A stretch of DNA of 64,000 nucleotides from Physcomitrium patens (Eukaryota > Streptophyta > Bryopsida > Funariales > Funariaceae), in assembly GCF_000002425.4 (NCBI RefSeq), contig NC_037275.1:4577482-4641481 (forward strand), given 5' to 3'. The position numbers were made by a program, and so were the translations under genes. Under the pieces are notes generated by a model. It saw nothing but the letters and a program-made list of their open reading frames with translations, was not told the DNA's origin and did not search any database. Positions 35,640-46,660 of the stretch are shown in pieces. How positions within the stretch are numbered: the first letter of the stretch is position 1; every line of letters starts with the position of its first letter.

Positions 35640-36450
35640 CTTTACAAGTCAAATATGTAAGTGGAGCTATAATTTAAGAGAAGTCCTTGATAAAGATCCA
35701 ATAGTAATTGAAAAATCTCAAAAAACATTGGATATCTTAGATCATTTATGAAATCTTCCAATTCATAATAGTTTGAATTTTCTTAAGATCCATCATAAGT
35801 CCATCGTTTGAAATGATGTAACCTAAAAAATCAACTTGAGTAGTGTAAAATACAAACTTTTCTATCTTGGCATAGAGTCCTGTATCTCTTAATTTTTATA
35901 ACACATAATAAACATGAAGTTCATATTCTTCTGTATTCTTAGAATAGATCAAGATGTTGTCTAGATAATAGACAACAAAATTGTCTAAAAACTCTCAAAA
36001 AACATCATTCATAAAATGTTAAAAAGCTGCTGGTGCATTTGTAAGTTCAAAAGGTATGACATTATATTCAAAATATCCATACTTGGTTTGAAATACAGTC
36101 CTCTATTCATCTCCTTTTTTGATACATATCAGATTGTATGTTCCTCGTAGATCTATTTTATATAGATCTTAGCTTCATTCAACTAATCAAGAAGTCCAGA
36201 TATTAAATGTAGTGGATACTTGTTCTTGATGGCGATCTTGTTGAATCTTCAATAATGAATATACATCCACAATGATCTATCTTTTTTCTTCACAAATAGA
36301 ATTGAAGCTCTTACTAGACATTTGGAATGGTGTATGAAGTTCTTGGGTAGATTCTCTTCAATATAATTCTTGAGTTTGGCTAATTCATTTTGTGATAAAT
36401 TATAGATTGGTCCAAATAGCAATTGTACTTCTTCTTAAAGGTCAATTGAG
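35640..36450 (-). pseudogene. Reverse transcriptase remnant of element B
   Basis: Reverse-strand reading gives NELAKLKNYIEENLPKNF at the start and RYPLHLISGLLD-like text after the missing DYRGLN box. The end has a degenerate VVYYLDNILIYSKN box near 35955-35980. The second Asp of the YxDD box is Asn, as in element A. Several stops interrupt it. Confidence 0.72.
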
Positions 36451-36727
36451 AAGTCATAGAGATGATGTTCTAGAAGAGTATCCGCATTCTTTTTCTCAAA
36501 TATATCTTGAAAATCTTGATATTGGCTTAAAATGCTACTTGAAGTCTTTGCATCCTTAAAAACAAGTGTGGCATAAATGACATAAAGTGATCCTTATTTT
36601 ACAACATGTAAGAAAGCTCTTACACCTACAAACATAGGTTTAATTATACTAGACTTATGATTTTCTACTTCATTAATTATACTTTTAGTTGTACTTTTAG
36701 AAAATTCAAGAATAAGAAAAATCCAAT

Positions 36728-37108
36728 CTACTTGAGGGTTGTATTTTTTAACCACAATAAACCTAAAATAATTAGATTACAAGGAAATCTAATAATATTA
36801 AATACCAAAAAGCTATTATGATCATTAATTATTACTTCTATAGAAAGAATTTTGTGAGTAATATTTATAGAAGACAATAGACGACCATCTTTCATTTCTA
36901 TGTGAACAGATTTAGTTTTCTTTACTAAAGATGTGTTAAATCTTTTAGTTAATTCTTCATCTAAGAAACACGTTGAGGCTCTTAAATCTAACAAGGCAAA
37001 GGCTTTGTAATATATAGGTCCTAAAATAATATTTAATATAAAATAAGAAGAAGATTCTAACGAGAAAATAGGACCTTCATTAGGTATTGTACAAGATTTT
37101 AATTGCAC
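36728..37108 (-). pseudogene. Protease remnant of element B
   Basis: A 126-codon frame is collinear with 1322-1690 and 28368-28724. The active-site segment reads ALLDLRASTCFLDEEL, so the Ser/Thr-Gly after the Asp is lost. Downstream it keeps VKKTKSVHIEMKDGRLL and a conserved LIILGLLWL end. It is clearly homologous, not functional. Confidence 0.72.
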
Positions 37109-37199
37109 AGTCTCTATTATAGTTGGAAAAACTTATTTTCTAATATATTTTCTTCTTTGATATTTGTATTCTTTATTTTATAATTCTATCACTTCTTTG

Positions 37200-38130
37200 G
37201 ACAATGTTGAGCAGTGCGCTTAGGTTTTCCACAATATAAGAACAATCCTTCCTAATAGCAATGAATCTTTTTCTACTGAGTAAGAGATTTGAAATGTATC
37301 ACATCAATTTGCATATCCTCTAATTTTGAATGTACGTATTTAGAAGGCATTAGTGTTGCCATTAAATTTTAATAACATTGAGGCCTACTTGTATGATTCT
37401 TAAATCAAAATTTGAAAATTCAATCGTCATACTTTACAACAAAGTCAATTGCTTAACTCAATGTTTAAGGATTAGGTAAGTTAAGCATCAATTTCTTTAC
37501 ATCATATTATAATCCATAAAAAAATTAGCTAATTAGTGTAATATCATTCCACTTGATATTAGTTATAAGTTGTCAAAATTATAAAGCATATAATGTTATG
37601 AATTGATTGCCTTGTCATAAAATATAAATCTTGTTGGTTTTAACACAAGTTGCATCATGTTTTCTATAATTATTATATGGATCAAAACTCTACTAAAAAA
37701 GCCTCTAAATTATCCAATATTGAATCTTTTCGTTCAAAAAAAGATGAAAATCATGATAATATTAAACCTAAAAGAAATATACCAATGAATCTAACTTTTG
37801 ATCTTATAGTTAGATAGCTTTGGGATTGAAGTTCAATCACAAGTTGTACTTGATTAATAAATCTTCAAAATTTCAATCTTGTATCATCAAACTTTTTACA
37901 CAAGGCAACTTTTAGTTCTCTAGTATCAAAAAGTTGTTCTACCATAAGAGAAGGAATATGATTGGATACAGATATTGAAGCAGCTTCAATCATATCTATA
38001 TCTTCACTTCCTGCCATTTTTATTGCTCCTTGTAGTAGTAAATTGAATTGATACATTGTAAGCATTAACTCCCCAAATTGCTTTTACATTTGTGCCATTG
38101 CACTCTTCATTTCAAGAAGCTTTACCATGA
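37200..38130 (-). pseudogene. Gag remnant of element B
   Basis: The frame 37865-38065 reads MYQFNLLLQGAIKMAGSEDIDMIEAA after a non-ATG open start, matching MHQLSLPPQGSTRMAGSEDIEMIRAT of element A. Later pieces down to about 37200 match the capsid and zinc-knuckle region. The frame breaks after about 66 codons. Confidence 0.65.
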
Positions 38131-38338
38131 TAATACTTAGAAAATAAATGTCTAATATTGCTCAAGATAAATAGAAGAGGGGACTTGAGAACGAAGAAGA
38201 TACTAAGAATAATATTAGTTTAGAAGAGGGTAATCTACAACTTCTAATATACTTATGTCTTATCAAAAAAAAAGCTAATCCACTCTTAATCAAAAGAAAA
38301 AAAAAAACTCTAATATTGTAGATGTACTCTTGTCAATC

Positions 38339-38885
38339 TATTAAAGACATGAACTAGAAGAAGATGCATAAACTTAGAAAATCCGTATTAAAATAAAAGT
38401 GATAAAATAAAAATAAAGTAATATGTATATTAAAAAAAAATTAGAATGGCTATTGTCAAATGATAAGGAAACTAGAGAATCTTGGATCTACACTAGAAGC
38501 AAGAAAAAAGTTGATAAGAGTGAAGAGAGCTTCACTCTTGCCTCTATATATACTATTTAACTAAGAGCTATGTGGCAATGTTCTATAGGACCTCTAATAT
38601 ATATTGAATTTATAGGAGATATGGCTTAGCTTATAAGGCAAATTTTCTATAAATGGACTACATAATAAGCTTGTTCTTTAAGCTACCAATATGTGTAGCA
38701 CATGGCCAACTTGTTGACCATATTTTTGACCTAAAAAGTCAATTATAGAGACCTATAAAGTCAAAGCAATGTCTATGGAGCTTCTAAGAAGCTTTTATAG
38801 AAGATATTATGGAAATAACCTTCTTTTACTTACTTTTATTTAATCATATAGATAATTATTGATTTACATGTGTATATCCATGACA
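38339..38885 (-). repeat. 5' LTR of element B (right)
   Basis: On the reverse strand it starts TGTCATGGATATACACATG and ends in a decayed TGACA (TTAATA). It is the same length as the left LTR. Many single-base differences between the two LTRs, mostly transitions, indicate an old insertion. Confidence 0.85.
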
Positions 38886-39650
38886 CTATGTGTTGTTTAA
38901 TTATTCTAGCAAATATTAAATTACTTTGATAGGTTCCATTTCACTCTTTGAAATATCTCATATCATATTCTTAAAATATAGATAAGATGAAGATGTTTTT
39001 GGCATGCTTTTACAATAAACAATTTATTGCCATAAGGTGATCCTTTACCATTATATACCTATTGAATCTCACTGGCTAAGTCCTAATACATGTAATAATG
39101 TTTTGTCTATGTGTACAATATATAGGTGTATACATAAAAAAATTGGCCAATTCATTAACTTATCATAGAATAAATAAAATATCATATTTGTAGCCATAGT
39201 ATATAATTCTTTGAGTTGAGAATGTTTGATAAAAATTTTCAAAATTAGTTTTTTGTAAGCTTCACATCCTCAATTTCATTGTCAAAGTCTATGTAATGGT
39301 CTTCTTTGTTGAACATATATTAGATTGATTCTTTCACAAGTTGTTGCTTATACTAATCCATTGGAAGATGATTATGATTTTTTTTTGTTGCAATATTTAG
39401 TTTATAAAAATCCATGTAAATATGTAATATACATGCAATGAAAATCATCAATAATAATTATATGATAGAATCTACCAATAAGATGAGGTTGGCTGATATA
39501 AGCTTGTCTAATTTTTTTTTTATAATATTCATGTAATTTGATTTCATTTTATATTATAGTTTTTGAATAAATATGGCATTTGGAATTAAATCAATCCAAT
39601 GCTCAACAATCTTGACAAGTAATCTCTTTAGATCCTTGTGCAATTGTTGT
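38886..39650. other. AT-rich gap with a possible reverse-transcriptase trace
   Basis: Nothing firm. On the reverse strand at about 39560-39620 the phrase EHWIDLIPNAIFIQK resembles the start of a gypsy reverse transcriptase of another family (an H-x-I-D-L x(n) P-x-A pattern). The remainder does not read as a polymerase. Treat it as a possible relic. Confidence 0.3.
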
Positions 39651-41268
39651 TGTGTAGTAATAGGACTATATGATGAAAAATAAAAATAAAATGGATTTTA
39701 TTATAGAAAAACCTAGTAAAAAGATGTAGTAAAAAAATAATGATAAATTATAGAAAGGTAGTAAAAAGTTTGGTCTTAATACTGTAATTTATAGAATGAA
39801 CTTCTATTTATTTTATAGAAGCATAAATGAGCTAAATCAAAGTAAAAGAAATTAGGAATTCATATAGAAATATTTAGAAAAGAGTTGAAAATAGATTAAA
39901 GTAAAATTTATCTCAAATTACCAAAAATTAATATCCTAAGAGGACTAGTTGTCAAATTAGGTCAAAATTAGATCTTGAGACATAAAACTATATACCTATG
40001 GTGATTTTAGGATTTTTTGGTAAATTGGAGAAAGGGATTTGATAGGAGACTATATAAGATTTCTTGAAGCATTGATTTTGAGTGATTTAAGTTTTTAAAG
40101 ACTTTGTAAGAATTTTGCAAAGTTAGGGTTATATTAGGTGACTCTAGATTTTGTGAAATAAAATAGGATTTATAATTTGGACAATTTCATGAATTTTGTA
40201 ACAAATCTATAGGTAAAATTTGTAAGATTGTGAATACAATTGTATTAAATATATGTTATAAATTTGAGCTTAATTAAATAAATGGATTAGAGGTTATTGA
40301 AGTTCAAGTGGTTATGGATCTCAAAAATTGAATTCTTAGATCTAGTAAGGTTATTTAAGATTTGCAATAATTTGCTAGTTGGATTGAAATGATTTTTATA
40401 GGAATTAATAGTTGACTTGACTTTCAATACTTGTGCAAAATTTGAAAGTAAGTTAAAAATTAAATTAGAAGTTATTTTTACTAGAAGATTAATATAAAGA
40501 TTAAAGATAGAGGGTGGTTGACACCCAAGTGGGTTATGATGTTTTTTTCTTATTTTGTAAGGTCAATTCTCTTAAAATTTATGGTGCTTATTTTTAACTA
40601 AGAAATTGAGAGGTATATAAAATTTTAAGCAAGAAAAATAATTTAGTCAATAGATATTGAGGTTCCAAAATTGCCTTAAGATTGGTTTGAATTGGTAAGG
40701 TTTCAATCAAGATTTGTTTAGAAATTGATTAGGATTTGGTTTAAGATTTAGGATTTGATTAGGATTTGGTTTAGGATTAAGAATCTGATTATGGTTGATT
40801 TAGGATTTAAGATTTTTTAAGGATTTGTTTAAAGTTCTTATGGATTTCTTTTAAATTTTTTTAGGATTTCTTTAAGGTTTCTTTAGGATTTTCTTAAGTT
40901 TTTATTAGAGTTTCATAAGGATTTCTTTAGAATTTCATAAAGATTTCTTTAAGATTCTTTTGGATTTTTTTCTGATTTCTTTAGGATTTCTTTTGGATTT
41001 CTTTCAGATTTCTTTAAGAGTTGTTTTTTATTTCTTTTATATTTCTTTAGGTTTCTTCAAGATTTCTTTAGGATTTTATTGTGTTTCTTTTATAATTTAT
41101 TTAAAAAATTAATTAGATTTGATTAATATTTGATTATGTTTATTAAGCTTTAATTGTAATTTATATATGATTCTATTAGAGTAATTAGAATTATTGTTGT
41201 AAGTTTTTTTTACCTTTTATAGCAAAGTGCCTAGTGCATTTTCAAGCAAGACTTCATGTAATATGATA
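39651..41268 (-). repeat. Non-coding LTR-like repeat, copy 3
   Basis: It is in reverse orientation to copies 1 and 2: the right end reads TTCATGTAATATGATA and the interior has AAGTGCCTAGTGCATTTTCAAG. A long reversed AGGATTTGATTAGGATTTGG tract lies at 40680-41090. The left edge is uncertain by about 10 bases. Length is about 1.6 kb, with no coding potential. Confidence 0.6.
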
Positions 41269-42110
41269 CTATGCAAAAATATTTCAATATTTGTAGAAGA
41301 ATAAGATTGCTGTAATTTTTATTTTGCTAGATGTATAGGCATTTATCTTGATGTGTTTGGATTCATTGAATATTTTGAGGTGAATTAGTTTTATTTTTAC
41401 CTTTGATTTACGTCACTATTCAGTAATAAAAATTTTCTAAAGTTTGGTATGTATCAATTATTTGTTAATATCAAGGCTATCTTAGAGCTCAAGAATGAAT
41501 TTAATATATACATATAAGTAGTCAATATTGATTATTTCTATAAAGTTGATTTTTTCTATAGAGACCAAATTTAATTCAAGTATAAATACTAGTACTTTTT
41601 GATCAGTATTTAGTCTTGTGGACTAGTTATTATTTGTAAATTGATAAGATGCATAAGTCTTTTAATAAGTTACGCAATTATTTCTATTAATACGATTTTT
41701 TAGTATTAATGATGAATAGTCATTTTATTATTTAATCAATTATGAAACACATTCATGTCTTATAACTAAGGTCTTTTTAGAATGATTATAAAATAATTCT
41801 CAATTGGCATTTTAATTATGAAAAATATAACAAACAATCAAATCTCTTGTATTGTAATGGCTATATTTTGTAATATGTCCAATAACTTAACTTAAGCAAC
41901 ATCAACTATACGGAGTATGAACAAAGTTGTTTAAGATTGAGGTAGTCCAAGAAATTTGCAAATATGTTTTGCCATCAGATTGACTCCAAATCATGTACCT
42001 ATAAGTACATTAGTTAACTAGTATTTGTTGACATTTTATTAACTAGTTTTTGTTGGTATTGGTTAACTGAGGTAATTATTATGGCATCATTGGATTGTAC
42101 CACGCTGTCA
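41269..42110. other. AT-rich spacer between two LTR-like repeats
   Basis: No gene, no recognisable retroelement domain. The sequence next to either repeat shows no convincing primer site or polypurine tract. Confidence 0.5.
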
Positions 42111-43574
42111 TGTTGTAATATGACTATATGATAAAAGATAATAATATGGATCTTATTATAGAAGAGTCAAGTTAAAAGATAAAATAAAAATATATATATA
42201 TAAAAGATAGGAAGGTAGTAAAACTTTTAGTAGTAGTATTGTCTTTTTGAAATAGTAGCTTCTACTTATTTTGTAGGACCATAAATAAAGTAAAATAAAA
42301 TAGATTAAAAAAATTAAAGATATAATCATATGTAGAAGGAAGTTAGGAGTTGATTTTAGCAGAATTTACCTCAAAAAAGACAAAAATTGATACTTGGAAA
42401 AGACCAATTATCAACCAAGGTCGAAATCAGACCCTAAGGCACAAAACTAAGCCTCGATGAGGATTTTGGAGTTCTTTGGTTGAATAGAGAATGGAATTGG
42501 AGAGCACACTTAATAGGGTTTCTATAAACATTAATTTTGAGGATTTTGGGTGGATAATGACTTTGTAAGAGCTTTACAAAGTTGAGGTTGTTTTTAGTGA
42601 CTCTAGTTTTTGGAAATTAAAATAAGGTTGACATTTTAGACAATTTTAAGAATTTGGTAATAGATCTACATATAAAAAAAATTAGGTTTGTAGATATAGT
42701 TGTGCTTGATGTGCGCTATGAATTTGGATTTGATTGAACAATTAGATTGAAAAGCATAAAGATTTTTGTGGATTATAGTCTTAGAATTTAGGATTTTGAA
42801 GACTAGTGAGGTTTTCTTGGATATTTGTCAATCCTCCAATTAGATTGAAGCAAATCTTTTCTATAGAGATTGCATTATGGCATCATTGAATTATTATTAT
42901 GGCATCATTGAATTATTATTTTGCTTCCAAACTTTACATCATTTGATTTCTAACAAGTGTGTAAAGTTTGGAAGCAAAATAATAATTCAATCATGAATAA
43001 TTGATTCTAGGAGATTAATATCAAGGTCGAAGAAAAATAGTGGCTGATATCCAAGCACATTTTTGAGATTATCATCTATTTGGTAATTTTGATATATTTC
43101 AATTTTTTATGCTTATTATTTACTTAATTATTAAATAATGTGAAAATTTTGAGTTGAAATCAATAGTTCAAACATTAATTATTAAATTTCAAAATCTATT
43201 GTAAAGTTGTTAGAAATATGTTTGAGATTTTAAAAAATTGATTAAGATTTGGTTAGAGTTAGGATTTGGTTTGATTTAAGGTTTAGTTTAAGGTTCGGTT
43301 TTGATTTCTTTAGGATTTTTTTAGGATTTCTTTTAGGTTTTTTTAGGATTTTTTTATATTTTTTTATAATTTATTTTAAATATAAATATAAATATAAAAT
43401 AAAATAAAATAATAATAATTTGACTTAATTGATGCTTGATTACATTTATTAAGCTTCTGTAGAAATTTCTATATAATTTTATTTGAGTGATTAGGACTTG
43501 TTTTTGCAAATTCTTTTTATCTTCTTTAGCCAAGTACCGAGTGTATTCTCAAGGAAGATTTCATGTAATACGAC
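42111..43574 (-). repeat. Non-coding LTR-like repeat, copy 4
   Basis: The left end TGTTGTAATATGACTATAT and right end TTCATGTAATACGACA are imperfect inverted complements over about ten bases. The same orientation as copy 3. At 1464 bases it is shorter than its relatives. It contains the hairpin at 42907-42991, which the other copies lack. Confidence 0.62.
42907..42991. repeat. Perfect 32-bp inverted repeat (hairpin)
   Basis: The left arm 42907-42938 and right arm 42960-42991 are exact reverse complements of 32 bases, separated by 21 bases. The right arm with its flanks matches the homologous position in copy 2 (about 32900-32970, reversed). The left arm does not, so it looks like a local inverted duplication. 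Confidence 0.9.
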
Positions 43575-46500
43575 AATAAATTCTATAAATAAATAGGATT
43601 CTTTTAAGCTTATAATGGTCACTTTTTCTTAATATTATTTTTTTTTATTTTGGTATTTTATCCATTTTTTTCGTTTATAAATACAATCATTAATTTAGTG
43701 ATTACCTCCAAATTCAAAACATGCACTTATTTGTATTGATTGTGTATTTAATCAATCATTTTATTTTAGCTAAAATAAGTCATATTTAATTTTTTCTACT
43801 ACTTTTATAGTTTTTATAGTTTTTTTGCCTCAAATATATGTTAGGTGGTTGTGCAGATTATATGGATTCCACCAACATTCTCTTGAGTATATTTTGTGAC
43901 AATATTTTCAAGTCAATATAGTATCACTATTGAAAAGTTTGTTATTGGTCATATTTTAAATGTAGAGATCTTTATTACTTATATATATCTTAGTTAGTTT
44001 CTATTCTTCCCTTTGCGCTTGTTTTTACTAAGTTATTACTCAATTTCTATATTCACACCTAATTTGATCTCTTTTACTTTAAACTTATATAACTCAATGT
44101 AAAATTAATAGAATTATTTGAAACTTATTGTAATAGATTAAATATTACATCTATTCTTTATATTCTAATTTTTAAATTGATTGATATTTTGAATCATTTA
44201 TACCAAGAAAATCTCCCTAAGCTAACTTTCTAATTAATACTTTTCTTCACAATCTTATATCCGGTTATTATTTTGTACATATTTCTTAAATCAAATCTCA
44301 AGATACTTTAAAACTTTTTGATTGTAATTTTGTCTTAACTAAAAAACTATACTCTAAGTCTCATAATCCTAGTTCTCATAGACACCAAGTTTAATCCCTT
44401 AAAGTTGATGCCTTTGACTTACAAACTTATTGGATCCTATTTAATTTAGCCCTTTGTTTCTCCTTAACTTGATTATTTTTTATCTTCAAACTTTGCACAC
44501 ATGTGAATAAACTTGCCTTAAATACTATCCCAAAAGCTTACTCTAATCAAAGACTCTAATCAATCATGATAGATTCAAAACTAAGATAAAAATATAAAAA
44601 TATAAAAATATGCCTTTTTTATTGACCAAAACAAAAGAGACAATAACAATGCCTTTTGTGCCTCTTCTTCCTCCCTCAAGTTACGTTAAGACTTCTAAAT
44701 ATCACCAAGATATTTCTAAGATGAGAATCCACCACATACAATCTACTCTATTCTTATCCTAATCCTTACTACTAATCTTCCTAGTTATTGATTTAATAGC
44801 CAATTTTCTACTAACAAACAAATAAGTACATGAATTAAAATAAGTACATGACTTAAAACAATACCATACTAATTCTAATATAATTTTATACTTTAAATAG
44901 ATATAATACACATGAATGCTTATCATTTAACTATTAAACATCTCACATCGCAACGTTGCCATGATTCCTTGGTTTTGATTTTTGGTTGCAAGTTAATATG
45001 TCTCCAATCTCAAGAGCAACTTCTATTGTTCCTTCTATATTCTTTGGTTGCATATATATCATGTCTTGCCGGATATTGAATAGTAGCCCTTATTTAAACC
45101 ATGGCATTTTAATGAAATCCGCAAGAATATTATTAAGATTTTCTATTAGATTTATAAACTAATCAAGATAATGTTCTATGAATTTGTAGTTGATTTTTTT
45201 GATTTTGGATAATCCAAGCCCAACATTGTTGTTAATTTTCACATGCCAAATAAAAGCCTGTCTATCTTTTTATCTAAAGATTAATTAAATTTCTAAAATA
45301 TAATTTAAATTATAAATATACAAAATAAATATCTTTTAAACTTTTAAATTATATATTTATTTATGAAAATTTAAGATTAATGGTCTTTAAATCATTTTTA
45401 TATAATTTTATGTAATATTTTAGTTTTTGTGGCTTTTTTTTAGTTATAATTGCTTGTAATTTATTAAGATTTTATTATAAATATTTAAGATATGTCATTT
45501 TGTAGTTTTTAGTAGAAATTTTAAGCATTGAGATTCATGTATCTATAAAAAATTTGATATTATTTGGAACAATGCAACACTTATTGTATTTCTTAATGTT
45601 AATTTTTATACAATAACTTTTTATATTATCTTTTAAATTTGCAAGTAAATACTATCTGATTTTGTCAGCAATTACTACAAAATGATGATGATCTTTATGT
45701 CAAAATTTAAAATATCTATTATGAATATATCTTTATTGGATAATTTATAAAATAAAATAAAAATAAAAATAAAAAAATCAATCAATTATATAGATGTGGC
45801 CAATACAAGATTTATAAAACAAATTGCTTGTACAATCAAAAGTATCTATTTAACATGTAAAACAATACTTTTTAAATCAATGGCATATTGTATAAAAACT
45901 AAAGATAAATAAAAATTTATTTAAATTTTTAATTTTAAAATCACTTCTCTTTTTATTCTTAAAAAATAATACATAAATATGAGTGATGTTGGTGTCAATT
46001 ATTATTCCACCCATTGCTTTATCTTCTTCTTTTTATTTCTTTATATCATTATTATAACTATTTTTTTTCCTCTCTTGTTAGTCTTGTCCTTCTCTTTGTT
46101 TTATAGTTGTTTTCTCAATCATACCACTTTTTATTCAATCATCTTTTGTGGTTATGCTCCTTTGGGACTTTCCATTCAAAAAGCATAAAAAACAATGACA
46201 TTCAAAAGAAATTAATCTTAGTTAAAATCTCAAAACCAAAATTCAAACAGCCAATCTATTTAATGCTATTGTACAATCATTGTATATAAACTACCATAGT
46301 TTGGTAGTTTAGTTTAAATCATTCAAAACCAATATTATATAATGTTATTATGTTGCCATAAGAACCAATAAAGACTATTACCATCACTATTTCACAGTAT
46401 CCACAATAAGAGCTCCGGTTTAGAAACCTCTAAGCATGCACAATCCTGCACATGTTTCATCGGGGAATTCCATTGAATAAAACTTCAAACTTCAAAGCCC

Positions 46501-46660
46501 TGATTGCAGGTTTCTGATTCCAAAGTGCAATGCTCGCAATTGTGCCGCATTTCTGATCAACCCACACAAGGTTTGACGCTGCAACTATTTTTTTTATTTT
46601 TTGTTTTCATTTTTTTTCAGAATTGTCCAAGTTTGTGCTCGTATTGCAATCCTTTTGCAG
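43575..46660. other. AT-rich intergenic DNA
   Basis: No supported gene from 43575 to about 46380. Composition becomes mixed from about 46390, which probably marks the promoter and leader of the next gene. The possible first exon around 46440-46610 (candidate donor after CCACACAAG at 46570) could not be joined in frame with the next exon, so the true start is unresolved. Confidence 0.5.

Larger units (their letters stand above)
30931..38885 (-). mobile_element. Nearly complete minus-strand chromovirus with both LTRs (element B)
   Basis: Two LTRs of identical length (547 bases), 30931-31477 and 38339-38885, enclose gag, protease, reverse transcriptase, RNase H, integrase and chromodomain remnants in reverse order. 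Removing the 1574-base insert at 32146-33719 leaves about 6.4 kb, a plausible full length. Flanking five bases are CCACA on the left and CTATG on the right. They differ only by transitions, so they may be a decayed target-site duplication. Coding parts are full of stops. Confidence 0.85.

Noticed and set aside
39651-43574. Copies 3 and 4 of the LTR-like repeat as the two LTRs of one short non-autonomous retrotransposon
   Set aside because: They share orientation and have an 840-base spacer, but no primer-binding site, polypurine tract or matching flanking duplication was seen; lengths also differ by about 150 bases.
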